Source: Euryarchaeota archaeon UBA556
Lineage (GTDB): Archaea > Thermoplasmatota > Poseidoniia > Poseidoniales > Thalassarchaeaceae
NCBI GenBank assembly: GCA_002494975.1
Contig: DADI01000081.1
Span: forward strand, 1 to 15,965
DNA: 15,965 bases
Direction: 5' to 3'
Shown piece by piece: positions 7,537 through 14,757 of the stretch (within the stretch, counting starts at the first letter, position 1; the number at the start of each line of letters is the position of its first letter). The notes beneath the pieces were generated by a model. That model did not search any database. It was not told where the DNA came from and saw only the letters and a program-made list of their open reading frames with translations. Made by a program: the position numbers and the translations under genes.

Positions 7537-7869
7537 AATTTCATCAAACTTAGATGCGAGAATGAAATCTGATTCTACCAAGCCATCAATTTTATGAGTA
7601 TAGATTTTTGCTAAAACTCTACCCCATCCTAATTCAAAATCGGCATGATGGTTTTGTTCTTCACAGATATCTCCAGCATTATTTGTAAATTCTAATGCCT
7701 GTTTGAAATTATCAAATACCCAAACTCTTTCCAGATGATGGCTATTGACAATTTTCCAGTTATTGTTTAAGAGTTTGATAAATTCACCCATTTCATCTTC
7801 AGTTAATGGGGGGACCCCTCCTTGACATGGGATGCAAACTTTAGAAGATAAATTAGTTACTTCATCCAT
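7534..7869 (-). CDS. Pterin-4a-carbinolamine dehydratase (PCD/DCoH family)
   Basis: Dehydrates 4a-hydroxytetrahydropterin, the step that recycles tetrahydropterin after aromatic amino acid hydroxylation. Many organisms with this gene have no such hydroxylase, and there its role is unsettled, with molybdopterin metabolism one proposal. The catalytic histidines are H74, H75 and H92 (context EEQNHHADF and THKIDGLVESDF), with the same spacing as His61/62/79 of the mammalian enzyme. I chose the ATG at 7869 (111 residues, normal length), which lies one base after the upstream stop. The frame is open further to an ATG at 7926, but that would add a lysine/methionine-rich tail unlike the family and overlap the upstream gene by 56 bp. 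The protein has an N-terminal CIPCQGG motif (12-18), as in many bacterial PCDs. Confidence 0.93.
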   Translation of the reverse strand: MDEVTNLSSKVCIPCQGGVPPLTEDEMGEFIKLLNNNWKIVNSHHLERVWVFDNFKQALEFTNNAGDICEEQNHHADFELGWGRVLAKIYTHKIDGLVESDFILASKFDEI

Positions 7870-7870
7870 A

Positions 7871-8323
7871 TTAATCCCACACATGATTATCATCTCTTCC
7901 ATCCGCTTGTCTTTCCGCCGCTTCATGAAGATTTGAACGCCTACGCATATCTTCTTTTTCGAAAGTTAAAAGTTCCCTATCTTCGATATATGGTTTCCTT
8001 AAGTGTGTGATTAAACGTAATTCAACTATCACGTCTCTCGCTATTGAGCGGAAATCTCCATTTTCATCTAAAATTTCTATGACGTTTCTCGAGGTACCAA
8101 CCAACATTCCTCTAATATATGGGTCTGAATCTTTAGGTAGTGCCCTACCATCTAGCAATATTTCAATTAAATCATCTTTCCTTAAACCTGACTTTCTTTT
8201 AATCAATGGTCCTAGAAATATATCTTGTATAGTTTCTAATTCAGGTGAACCGTATTCTTGATGTATTCGTTTTGCCCATTCGGGTAAATCAGTAACTTCT
8301 CTACTACGCCTCTCCGTACTCAT
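7871..8323 (-). CDS. Conserved-looking unknown protein, possible Sm-like/SH3-type small barrel
   Basis: A 150-residue soluble, charged protein that I do not recognise. Residues 1-45 are helical and charged. Residues 47-110 show alternating strand patterns: DLIEILLDGR, then YIRGMLVGTSRNVIEILDENG, then IARDVIVELRLI. This order and the 'LLDGR...G.L.G....V.IL' spacing recall an LSm-type barrel, but no signature is strong enough to assign it. The C-terminal 30 residues are very polar and probably disordered. It heads the operon leading to the pterin dehydratase (1 bp between stop and start), ferredoxin and MDR genes. The ATG at 8323 lies about 23 bp downstream of a TATA-like element and has no properly spaced Shine-Dalgarno sequence, so a leaderless transcript is plausible. 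Confidence 0.72.
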   Translation of the reverse strand: MSTERRSREVTDLPEWAKRIHQEYGSPELETIQDIFLGPLIKRKSGLRKDDLIEILLDGRALPKDSDPYIRGMLVGTSRNVIEILDENGDFRSIARDVIVELRLITHLRKPYIEDRELLTFEKEDMRRRSNLHEAAERQADGRDDNHVWD

Positions 8324-8340
8324 ACCTCTCGGTTAACTAT

Positions 8341-8351
8341 GTTATAGAAAA
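8341..8351 (-). promoter_or_regulatory. TATA-like element for the four-gene minus-strand operon
   Basis: The minus strand reads TTTTCTATAAC here, centred about 23 bases upstream of the ATG at 8323. Archaeal TATA boxes sit about 25 bases before the transcription start, so this would give a leaderless or near-leaderless message. The assignment rests on position and AT-richness only. The rest of the 117-bp divergent gap (8324-8440) holds nothing else I can identify. Confidence 0.3.
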
Positions 8352-8411
8352 GCCAACGGGTTCAAAGATTGTAAGTAATAATCAACTAATGACTGTTGAC
8401 TTGAAGTGGGA

Positions 8412-8419
8412 TGGTATAG
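8412..8419 (+). promoter_or_regulatory. Weak TATA-like element before the NOG1-type GTPase gene
   Basis: GGTATAG lies about 22-28 bases before the ATG at 8441 in an otherwise GC-richer stretch, where a promoter would be expected for a short-leader message. A purine-rich GGGGAGAG (8430-8437) sits three bases before the ATG, too close for a normal ribosome-binding site. Both are weak. Confidence 0.22.
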
Positions 8420-8440
8420 GCGGCAGATAGGGGAGAGACC

Positions 8441-9529
8441 ATGGCATCACCACAGTGGAGAAGTATTCCGACCGTTCTTTTCCCTCAAGAAATTCTTGAC
8501 AAGGCATTTCGCAAGGCATCTAAACAGGCTGATTTAGTCGAAGATCCAGACAAGTATCATCGTGTAAGGAAGCAAATGGTAAGAATGACTCAATCTGCTG
8601 CAGATACGATAGATACAACTCTTAGGACATGGGTGGATAAATGGCCTAGTCTCAACGCATTGTCGGAGTTTGATAGGGCTTTAATCGATGCAGCTGTAGG
8701 TAATGACGATTATCGTAAGAGTCTCGGTGCTATTCAATGGGCTGCCGAAAGGATTCGTAAAATTTCGGGTGAATCTGAATCGAAGATACTTCGTATTAGG
8801 AATATAGAAGGTTTCCATGAAGCAAGAAGACATGCTTATGGACGTATTTCTTCTATTGTTCATCAAATTTCACCTCAGATTATATGGCTTGGTGAGGCAA
8901 GAGACATACTTCGAAAATTACCCTCCGTTGATTCAGCGGAACCTGTTATTGTAGTAGCCGGTTCACCAAATGTAGGTAAGTCTGCTCTAATTGGTGCCTT
9001 ATCATCTGGTGAACCAGAAGTTGCTGCTTATCCATTCACTACTAAGCAATTACACTTAGGACATTTCATGCATAGGAGGAGACCGTATCAAATGGTAGAT
9101 ACTCCTGGTTTACTAGACAGGCCAATGGAAGAGAGGAATTTGATAGAAATGCAAGCAATAGCCGCATTGGAGAATGTAGGTGATGTTTTGGTATTCCTTA
9201 TCGATGCCAGTGAAACAGGGGGGACCTCTTTAGATGAGCAATTGAGTCTTCTAAGGGAAGTAAGAAGTCTAGTTACTGAAAGACCAATAATCGTAGCTCA
9301 TTCTAAATCAGATCTTCTTAAGATAACACCTGTAGATGCAGAATATCTGTTATCTACTGTTAATGGTGAAGGTATAGAGGAATTCCGCGCTATTTTAATT
9401 GATATTATTGGTGCTGATGTGATAGAAGATCCTCTTTCATTACCTGACAACTGGCATGTTGAAGAGAAGAGCCTTGAGCCCTTAGGAACCAAGTATGAGA
9501 TTGAAAAACGAAGAGAAATTGATAATTAA
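8441..9529 (+). CDS. NOG1-type GTPase (large ribosomal subunit biogenesis)
   Basis: A 362-residue OBG/HflX-superfamily GTPase with the long helical N-terminal domain (1-165) seen in NOG1/Nog1p, which in eukaryotes acts in pre-60S maturation. The archaeal homologue is presumed to do the same for the 50S subunit. G1 is GSPNVGKS at 174-181, G2 is AAYPFTTKQ with the family's following LHLGH, and G3 is DTPG at 220-223. G4 reads SKSD at 288-291 in place of NKxD, so the usual guanine-contacting Asn is Ser. G5 is STVNGEG. The last 35 residues are charged and family-variable. The gene is transcribed alone and convergently abuts a zinc-ribbon microprotein gene: stop codons at 9527-9529 and 9530-9532 touch. 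Confidence 0.92.
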   Translation: MASPQWRSIPTVLFPQEILDKAFRKASKQADLVEDPDKYHRVRKQMVRMTQSAADTIDTTLRTWVDKWPSLNALSEFDRALIDAAVGNDDYRKSLGAIQWAAERIRKISGESESKILRIRNIEGFHEARRHAYGRISSIVHQISPQIIWLGEARDILRKLPSVDSAEPVIVVAGSPNVGKSALIGALSSGEPEVAAYPFTTKQLHLGHFMHRRRPYQMVDTPGLLDRPMEERNLIEMQAIAALENVGDVLVFLIDASETGGTSLDEQLSLLREVRSLVTERPIIVAHSKSDLLKITPVDAEYLLSTVNGEGIEEFRAILIDIIGADVIEDPLSLPDNWHVEEKSLEPLGTKYEIEKRREIDN

Positions 9530-9646
9530 TTAGTTTACATGCCATTGATTACCACATGTTTTACAATATAAGTCAAATCCACCATAGGATTTCTGTAGAC
9601 CACTAATATCAATTGATGTGCCACAGTTGCTACACACTTCACTCAT
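9530..9646 (-). CDS. 38-residue zinc-ribbon microprotein
   Basis: A very short gene encoding 38 residues, beginning MSEVCSNCGTSIDIS and ending KTCGNQWHVN. Two CxxC knuckles (C5/C8 and C28/C31) separated by 19 residues form a minimal zinc ribbon of the kind found in RNA polymerase, ribosome-linked and small nucleic-acid-binding proteins. An aromatic-rich second half (YGGFDLYC, NQW) is also typical of ribbons. The start is well fixed: an in-frame TGA lies five codons upstream, and GAGGTGG is spaced seven bases from the ATG. It is the last gene of the minus-strand run from pyrH, 49 bp after the two-TM membrane protein. The target is unknown. Its small size makes it easy for gene callers to miss. 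Confidence 0.8.
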   Translation of the reverse strand: MSEVCSNCGTSIDISGLQKSYGGFDLYCKTCGNQWHVN

Positions 9647-9653
9647 GATACTT

Positions 9654-9661
9654 CCACCTCA
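9654..9661 (-). promoter_or_regulatory. Shine-Dalgarno of the zinc-ribbon microprotein
   Basis: TGAGGTGG on the minus strand matches the GGAGGTGATC complement of archaeal 16S rRNA 3' ends in its core and lies seven bases before the ATG at 9646. It decides the start and supports translation of this 38-codon gene. Confidence 0.7.
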
Positions 9662-9695
9662 TTCTGGTTATTCAAATACACTATACTAAAATCAC

Positions 9696-10289
9696 TCATT
9701 TATTTCGAAATTTATCAAATAATTTTCTTATTGGAAAAGCCATTTCTCCTGCTCCAATAACTAAAGTAACAGATATAACTACAAGTATCAATTCTACTTT
9801 CCAATCAAAACTTATTTCAACACTTGTTGTTAAAACTTGCATGTCTCCGATATCTGCTCCTTCTCTTCCTCCTGTGATTATATGATATTTCTCCGTTCCT
9901 ATATCCCAACTCAAAGTACCATCTTCTTCATCCTCACCGCCTACTATTATGAATTCTTCAACGTCATCTGCTGTGCATTCAGTAATCTTAGTTTCACTAT
10001 CCGGAGGACAATTTACATATGCTTCAGTTCCAACGATTGCAAACCATGCCTCATTTTCTTCCGACCATGTAATATCTAAATCAATATCAAGTAGGCTGAA
10101 TATCATAGGTGGGTTTATTTCTTCTGTCATTGCGATAAAACAGATTTCCGAATCATCAACTTCGCAAGGCACCTGAGGTATAGTGCTAGCCTCTTCTGGT
10201 AGTGATACGCCAATTAGGCTCCCAATGAGCATAATCCCGCAAATAATCCCCACAGCGCCGGGTAGTACGGAGAGTATTCTTACCATCAT
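9696..10289 (-). CDS. Two-TM membrane protein with an acidic, cysteine-bearing external domain, unknown function
   Basis: About 197 residues. A hydrophobic N-terminal segment (about 5-29) acts as signal anchor or signal peptide. Roughly 135 residues of strongly acidic sequence follow, with four cysteines (C42, C50, C94, C105) that could form two disulfides outside the cell. A second membrane segment (165-185) and a basic tail (KLFDKFRNK) complete the protein and predict a cytoplasmic C-terminus. I recognise no family. The frame is open upstream to a TTG at 10310, but the ATG at 10289 gives a more ordinary start, followed directly by a second ATG at 10286. It follows the zinc-ribbon/TM gene at a 27-bp gap and is probably co-transcribed with it. 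Many acidic residues fit a surface protein of a marine archaeon; this is inference. Confidence 0.72.
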   Translation of the reverse strand: MMVRILSVLPGAVGIICGIMLIGSLIGVSLPEEASTIPQVPCEVDDSEICFIAMTEEINPPMIFSLLDIDLDITWSEENEAWFAIVGTEAYVNCPPDSETKITECTADDVEEFIIVGGEDEEDGTLSWDIGTEKYHIITGGREGADIGDMQVLTTSVEISFDWKVELILVVISVTLVIGAGEMAFPIRKLFDKFRNK

Positions 10290-10316
10290 ATTAATCACTA
10301 CAATTCGCAACTTAAT

Positions 10317-10625
10317 TTAAATTAATGCCCCTACAACTTGTATTAATATAGGTACTAAGAATACTGCTACCCCTACATACAATAAGATAGAGAGTCTTTT
10401 TCTTGATTTTTCCTTTCTTTTTTGTGTTGCATCGCAATCTTGCTTATTGCATATTGAGGGTTCATTGTTAATTGGTATAGGGATAGAGCAAATTACACAA
10501 TGTTTGTGCGATTCAAATGATACGCTATTTTTGCCTCTAATTCTTTTCTTAGAAGTAGTTGCTGCTTCCTTTGCTTGATTCGCGGTTCTTGTAGCCATTT
10601 TAGCAATCTTTTCGGCTCTGCTCAT
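10317..10625 (-). CDS. Zinc-ribbon membrane-anchored protein (DUF2116-like)
   Basis: 102 residues. A basic, helical N-terminus (1-33) is followed by a treble-clef or ribbon-like zinc site with C43/C46 (HKHCVICSIPIP) and C59/C64. A short basic stretch (QKRKEKSRKR) precedes one C-terminal membrane helix (78-101). This order matches the archaeal DUF2116 group of small zinc-ribbon proteins with a tail anchor, predicted but not shown to bind nucleic acid. The basic flank next to the membrane predicts that the zinc site faces the cytoplasm. Its ATG overlaps the pyrH stop by 4 bp (ATGA), and GGAGGGG lies five bases upstream (10631-10637), so translation is likely coupled to pyrH. Confidence 0.78.
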   Translation of the reverse strand: MSRAEKIAKMATRTANQAKEAATTSKKRIRGKNSVSFESHKHCVICSIPIPINNEPSICNKQDCDATQKRKEKSRKRLSILLYVGVAVFLVPILIQVVGALI

Positions 10626-11335
10626 ATTTTCCCCTCCGATGAAACTACAGTCCCTTCAAAATCATCGCCTTCCATTGCTTGCCTGATTCTTTTGGTCACT
10701 CTTCCGTCTAAAATATTTAATTCCATTTTCGCATTTAGAGCCTCTGAAACCCCAATCGGATCAACCACACTAGATTGTCCTGCTTTTTCATGCTCAGCAG
10801 GACCAACAATTTTTTGTAATTCAAGATGAGTCAGGTATTCATGAGATTTCGCATTTGGATTTAATCTTGGATCCTCATCATATACTTTCTCGACATTTGT
10901 TGCTATAATACATTTTTTAGCATTGGCGGCAATTGCAAATCTAATCGCAACTGCATCGGTAGTATGTCCAGGAATCGTCCCTCCCATGATGACTACTGGT
11001 ATTTCTTCGAGTAATTGCACCGCCTCGTTTACACTAGATGGAATAATTCCTGAGACTGTAATCCCAGCTTCTGAAACTGCTTCTCTAATTATGGTGGCAT
11101 TTAGTCTGGTCGCAGCGATGCCTATTTTGTCTAAATGATAATCATCATCAATCAAAGGTCTCACCAGACTTATTCCTTCTCTAGCAGGAGCGCCTCCTCC
11201 TATTACTAGTCCTAATCTGTCACCCATTGCTACTCTATCTCTAATTATTGATATCAAATCATCTAACCATATGTGCTTATTCTCTATTTCAGGACGTAGT
11301 AAACTCCCGCCTAGAGCCGCCACAATGCTTGTCAT
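10622..11335 (-). CDS. pyrH: UMP kinase, archaeal type
   Basis: Phosphorylates UMP to UDP, feeding UTP and CTP synthesis. It belongs to the amino-acid-kinase fold, unlike eukaryotic UMP/CMP kinases. The 237 residues show GGSLL (9-13), IGGGAPAR (45-52), the archaeal-specific DKIGIAATRLNA (69-80), GGTIPGHTTDA (118-128) for nucleotide and substrate contacts, and ATNVEKVYDEDP (145-156), which recalls the ATP-binding ATNVDGVY segment. The length is in the range of archaeal UMP kinases. It heads an operon with the zinc-ribbon/TM gene (4-bp overlap), the two-TM protein and the zinc-ribbon microprotein. The 98-bp gap to the divergent aRF1 gene (11336-11433) must hold both promoters, but I see no convincing TATA box in it. 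Confidence 0.94.
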   Translation of the reverse strand: MTSIVAALGGSLLRPEIENKHIWLDDLISIIRDRVAMGDRLGLVIGGGAPAREGISLVRPLIDDDYHLDKIGIAATRLNATIIREAVSEAGITVSGIIPSSVNEAVQLLEEIPVVIMGGTIPGHTTDAVAIRFAIAANAKKCIIATNVEKVYDEDPRLNPNAKSHEYLTHLELQKIVGPAEHEKAGQSSVVDPIGVSEALNAKMELNILDGRVTKRIRQAMEGDDFEGTVVSSEGKI

Positions 11336-11433
11336 CGTGCATTCGGCTACACTGCTTCTCTATCAATGTCTAGGCTATGTTGAGGATGAAGGGTTGAAAT
11401 GCCGGCCTCTTTGGCAATACACGAGGGTAGACT

Positions 11434-12681
11434 ATGTCCGAAGACTTGGAGATGCAAAAACGTAAACTTCGTGCACGCAAGACTCTCGAAGAAGTTTCGA
11501 AAATGAGAGGTATGGGTACTGAGTTAGTTACTGTCATCATACCTCCTGAAAAGATGTTGCATGATGTTCGCCATCATTTAATCCAAGAAGGAGGTCAGGC
11601 TGCAAATATCAAGTCTAAAGGTACACGTAAGCATGTTACAGATGCGATTGAGTCAGCAGTTTCTACTTTAGGGAGGTACAAAACTCCTGGTGAAAGAGGG
11701 ATTGCCCTATTCGTAGGACATGTAATTACAGGTAATAATAAAACTAGACTAATATCGGTTGTTGTAGATGACCCACCTGAGGCGTTTCCATCATTCAGAT
11801 ATAGGTGTGACTCATCTTTTGAGGCATCTCAACTTGAGGCTATGTTAATCGATAAAACCGCTTATGGTTTATTCGTTATTGATAGGTCTGAATCAGCTTA
11901 TGGTTTGGCATCTGGTAAAAAGCATCATTGTCAGGAACATATTACTTCTCAAGTTCCATCTAAACACGGTAGAGGTGGTCAATCTGCTCAACGTTTTGAA
12001 AGATTAATCGAAGAAGCCGCTCATAACTTTTTCAAAAAATCTGCAGAAAGAGCCTGTGCATATTGGCTTCCTATGATTGATGATTTGAAAGGCATCATTA
12101 TTGGAGGGCCGGGAGCAACTAAAGATTTTCTTGTGAGGAATGATTACTTCCATCATGAGATAAAGAAGTTGATTAGAGAACCACACTTTGATGTAGGATA
12201 TTCAAATGATTCTGGTTTAAGAGAATTAATTCAACGTGCTGGTGGATTAATGGATCAGATTGAACTTGATGTGGAAAGAAAGTTAGTAGATAACTTCCTA
12301 AGAGAAGTTATGCAAACACATCCTAAGGCGACATATGGTGAAATGATGGTCCGTAATGCCCTAGATCAAGGTGCAGTTGCTACAATATTATTGTCCGAAG
12401 GTTTACGGAAAAGAAGAGTAGGATGGATTTGTAAATCATGCTCAAATGAATGGAGCCAAACTCATAATAATTTGACAGATATCCCTGATTGTCCTAAATG
12501 TAATTCTGATAACTTAATAGAAGACCCTGATAAAACAATGGATTTGATAGATGAATTAACAGAATTAGCTACACATACTTCCGCTAAGGTGACCTTAGTC
12601 TCCATGGATACAGAAGAGGGTGCAACATTACAAAATTCATTCGGTGGAATTGCTGCTATGTTGAGGTATGCTTGGTCATGA
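11434..12681 (+). CDS. prf1: Peptide chain release factor aRF1 (eRF1 family)
   Basis: Recognises all three stop codons and triggers peptide release. The 415 residues show domain 1 with NIKS at 58-61 (stop-codon reading) and domain 2 with GRGGQ, its catalytic GGQ at 181-183. Domain 3 carries an inserted zinc ribbon (C333/C336 and C353/C356), which many archaeal aRF1 proteins keep. A second GGQ at 53-55 is a chance match in the decoding domain, not a second catalytic loop. The ATG at 11434 follows a weak GAGGG sequence (about 11422-11426). argS begins 9 bp after its stop, making an aRF1-argS operon. Confidence 0.96.
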   Translation: MSEDLEMQKRKLRARKTLEEVSKMRGMGTELVTVIIPPEKMLHDVRHHLIQEGGQAANIKSKGTRKHVTDAIESAVSTLGRYKTPGERGIALFVGHVITGNNKTRLISVVVDDPPEAFPSFRYRCDSSFEASQLEAMLIDKTAYGLFVIDRSESAYGLASGKKHHCQEHITSQVPSKHGRGGQSAQRFERLIEEAAHNFFKKSAERACAYWLPMIDDLKGIIIGGPGATKDFLVRNDYFHHEIKKLIREPHFDVGYSNDSGLRELIQRAGGLMDQIELDVERKLVDNFLREVMQTHPKATYGEMMVRNALDQGAVATILLSEGLRKRRVGWICKSCSNEWSQTHNNLTDIPDCPKCNSDNLIEDPDKTMDLIDELTELATHTSAKVTLVSMDTEEGATLQNSFGGIAAMLRYAWS

Positions 12682-12687
12682 GGTGAT
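12679..12687 (+). promoter_or_regulatory. Shine-Dalgarno of argS, sharing the aRF1 stop codon
   Basis: TGAGGTGAT begins with the aRF1 stop TGA and matches the core of the archaeal anti-Shine-Dalgarno complement. It ends three bases before the argS ATG, with the GGTG core about five to eight bases away. It supports the ATG at 12691 and translational coupling. Confidence 0.7.
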
Positions 12688-12690
12688 AGC

Positions 12691-14418
12691 ATGAGAAATC
12701 TTCGTAGTGAAATTATTCCTATTCTCTCTAAAACTATGATGAATTTAGGCATAGAAGAAAATGACTGGTTAAGTCTAATAGGTAACGCTACAGATTCATC
12801 TCATGGTGATATTGCCCTTCCTTGTCATTCATTATCTAGGATATTGAGAAAATCTCCTAATATTATTGCAGACGATATTTCATCAGACTTAACTGACAAG
12901 TTATCGAATGTCGCTACAACTACCTCAATTAACGGTTTTGTTAACTTTAAAGCCACTAATTTTTGGTTATCTAATCAAGTTTCGAAAATCAACTTCGATT
13001 CTAAGTTAGGAGTGAAAATAGAAAATAAAAAAACCATAATAATTGATTATTCCTCACCCAATGTTGCTAAAAGAATGCATGTAGGCCATTTGCGTTCCAC
13101 TGTAATAGGGGATGCTCTAGCGAGAATTCTAACATACAAAGGTCATCGAGTAATAGGTGAGAATCACATAGGAGACTGGGGGACTCCTTTTGGAATGCTG
13201 ATTGAGCATTTCCTTGAATGCGAAGATGTAGAGGTAAAAGATATCGATCTTAAGAATTTCTATAAAGATGCAAGGTATAAATTTGATAATTCCAAAGATT
13301 TCGCAATTCGCTCACGTGAGCGTGTAGTAAAACTTCAGTCCAAGGAACCAGAGACGATTGTACTATGGAAGGAATTAGTTGATATTTCTTTATTACATTT
13401 CAATGAAGTATATCGCATGTTAGATGTATTACTCAATGACGATAATTTAGCAGGAGAATCAATTTATGAAGATTTGCTTCCCGAAGTAGTTGATAGATTG
13501 AGTAATCAGGATATGATTGAAGAAAGTGACGGGGCTCTTGTAGTATTCCCAGAAGGTTGGCTAAATCGTGAGAAAGAACCATTGCCTCTAATTATTCGTA
13601 AAGGAGACGGTGGCTATAACTACGCTACAAGTGACCTTGCCTGTATCATAAATCGTGTAGAGAATATAGGGGGGACTGAATTTCTATATGTTGTAGGTGC
13701 CGAGCAGTCACAACATTTTGACATGGTCTTCCAAGTTGCTAGACAGGCAAATTTCATGGATGATTCCATTAAATCTGTACATATTCCTTTTGGCCTAGTT
13801 GTAGGTTCAGATGGTAAAAAGCTTGCTAGTAGGGACGGTGAAGCAATCAGTTTGAAAGAGTTACTCGAGGAATCTATCGTCAGAGCCAATAAATCTATTT
13901 TAGAAAAAAATCCAGATATTTCTGAATCAGAAAGAGCAGAGATCTCGAGAATGATCGGAATAGGTTCAGTAAAGTACGCGGATCTTTCAGTCGATAGAAA
14001 CAAAAATTATGTTTTTGATTGGGATAAAATGCTCTCTTTCGAGGGCAATACTGCTCCTTATCTACAGTATGCTCATGCTAGAATTTGTAGTATTTTCAGA
14101 AAAGCCTCAATTCAGAGAGAAGATTTTACTAATAACGAAATATCCATAATGAATGATAACGAAAGTTCACTTTCTAAAACCCTAATTGGATTTTCTGCAG
14201 CTATTGATGAGTCAATAAATAATTATGCTCCTCACCGTTTAGCAGTATATTTACATAAATTAGCTCAAGATTTTGCATCTTTCTATGAGAATTGTCCAGT
14301 ATTGGTAATTGATGATAAATCTACAATGAATAGCCGATTAGCCCTGTGTAGTCTAACTGCTAGGACTTTGAGTACTGGACTTAATCTTCTTGGAATAGAT
14401 TCACCCGAGAGAATGTAG
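12691..14418 (+). CDS. argS: Arginyl-tRNA synthetase
   Basis: Class I synthetase that charges tRNA-Arg. It is 575 residues, of normal length. The N-terminal Add1 domain (about 1-100) is followed by the signature SSPNVAKRMHVGHLRST, with HVGH at 130-133. The KMSKS-equivalent loop is GSDGKKLASRDG (372-383), in the degenerate form common in ArgRS. The helical anticodon-binding domain ends in the family's typical LGIDSPERM. It is the second gene of the aRF1-argS operon. Its last 38 bp (14381-14418) are also coding on the other strand for the thioredoxin-like protein, so the conserved PERM end and that protein's C-terminus constrain each other. Confidence 0.97.
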   Translation: MRNLRSEIIPILSKTMMNLGIEENDWLSLIGNATDSSHGDIALPCHSLSRILRKSPNIIADDISSDLTDKLSNVATTTSINGFVNFKATNFWLSNQVSKINFDSKLGVKIENKKTIIIDYSSPNVAKRMHVGHLRSTVIGDALARILTYKGHRVIGENHIGDWGTPFGMLIEHFLECEDVEVKDIDLKNFYKDARYKFDNSKDFAIRSRERVVKLQSKEPETIVLWKELVDISLLHFNEVYRMLDVLLNDDNLAGESIYEDLLPEVVDRLSNQDMIEESDGALVVFPEGWLNREKEPLPLIIRKGDGGYNYATSDLACIINRVENIGGTEFLYVVGAEQSQHFDMVFQVARQANFMDDSIKSVHIPFGLVVGSDGKKLASRDGEAISLKELLEESIVRANKSILEKNPDISESERAEISRMIGIGSVKYADLSVDRNKNYVFDWDKMLSFEGNTAPYLQYAHARICSIFRKASIQREDFTNNEISIMNDNESSLSKTLIGFSAAIDESINNYAPHRLAVYLHKLAQDFASFYENCPVLVIDDKSTMNSRLALCSLTARTLSTGLNLLGIDSPERM

Positions 14419-14725
14419 TCAAATCCCTAGCTTCTTTTATCCCCCCTCTTACTGTTGAAAGACGTTTTTCATAATTCATTAAGACCCAAAATGGTATTAC
14501 ATCAACTTCTTTTTTTATCCATTCTAAATTATTTATTAAATTCTCTGAATCAGAATTATCTAAGGAAATTTTTCTGACTGGAATTTGGTTTATTAGATGA
14601 TTATTTGATTCTAAATACTTTTCAACTTCCACGCAATCTTGACATGTTTTTCTTGTAATTAGTAACATAATAAATGGTTCAAAGAGTGTTTTCCCCCAGT
14701 CTTCGAATGTTACAATCTCTTTCAT
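14381..14725 (-). CDS. Thioredoxin-like protein with CxxC
   Basis: A 114-residue protein with a redox CxxC at 28-31 (TRKTCQDC) after a hydrophobic strand (MLLI). A later IPFW supplies the expected cis-proline (P78), and VRGG near residue 92 follows the last strand. This is the thioredoxin/glutaredoxin fold order, though the CQDC active site and low overall similarity do not let me place it in a named subfamily. The first ATG (14725) adds 19 residues before the first strand; the ATG at residue 20 (14668) would truncate the fold only slightly, so the start is uncertain. The gene is divergent from a peroxiredoxin across only 32 bp, which suggests it may be that enzyme's reductant. Its 3' end overlaps argS by 38 bp. 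Confidence 0.8.
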   Translation of the reverse strand: MKEIVTFEDWGKTLFEPFIMLLITRKTCQDCVEVEKYLESNNHLINQIPVRKISLDNSDSENLINNLEWIKKEVDVIPFWVLMNYEKRLSTVRGGIKEARDLTTFSRVNLFQED

Positions 14726-14757
14726 TATACCCTACCCCAAGAGACGGTTATCTTTGA

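Noticed and set aside
7870..7926. Longer pterin dehydratase starting at the ATG at 7926
   Set aside because: It would overlap the upstream gene by 56 bp and add a charged, Met-rich tail unlike the family; the ATG at 7869 sits one base after the upstream stop and gives normal length.
8355..8372. GGGTTCAAAG resembling a tRNA T-loop
   Set aside because: The flanks do not pair as a T-stem, and no acceptor, D or anticodon arm is present nearby.
10290..10310. TTG start for the two-TM membrane protein
   Set aside because: Two consecutive ATGs follow at 10289 and 10286, leaving the membrane segment intact, so the TTG is less likely.
11587..11598. Second GGQ in aRF1 at residues 53-55
   Set aside because: It lies in the stop-reading domain next to NIKS; the catalytic GRGGQ is at 179-183.
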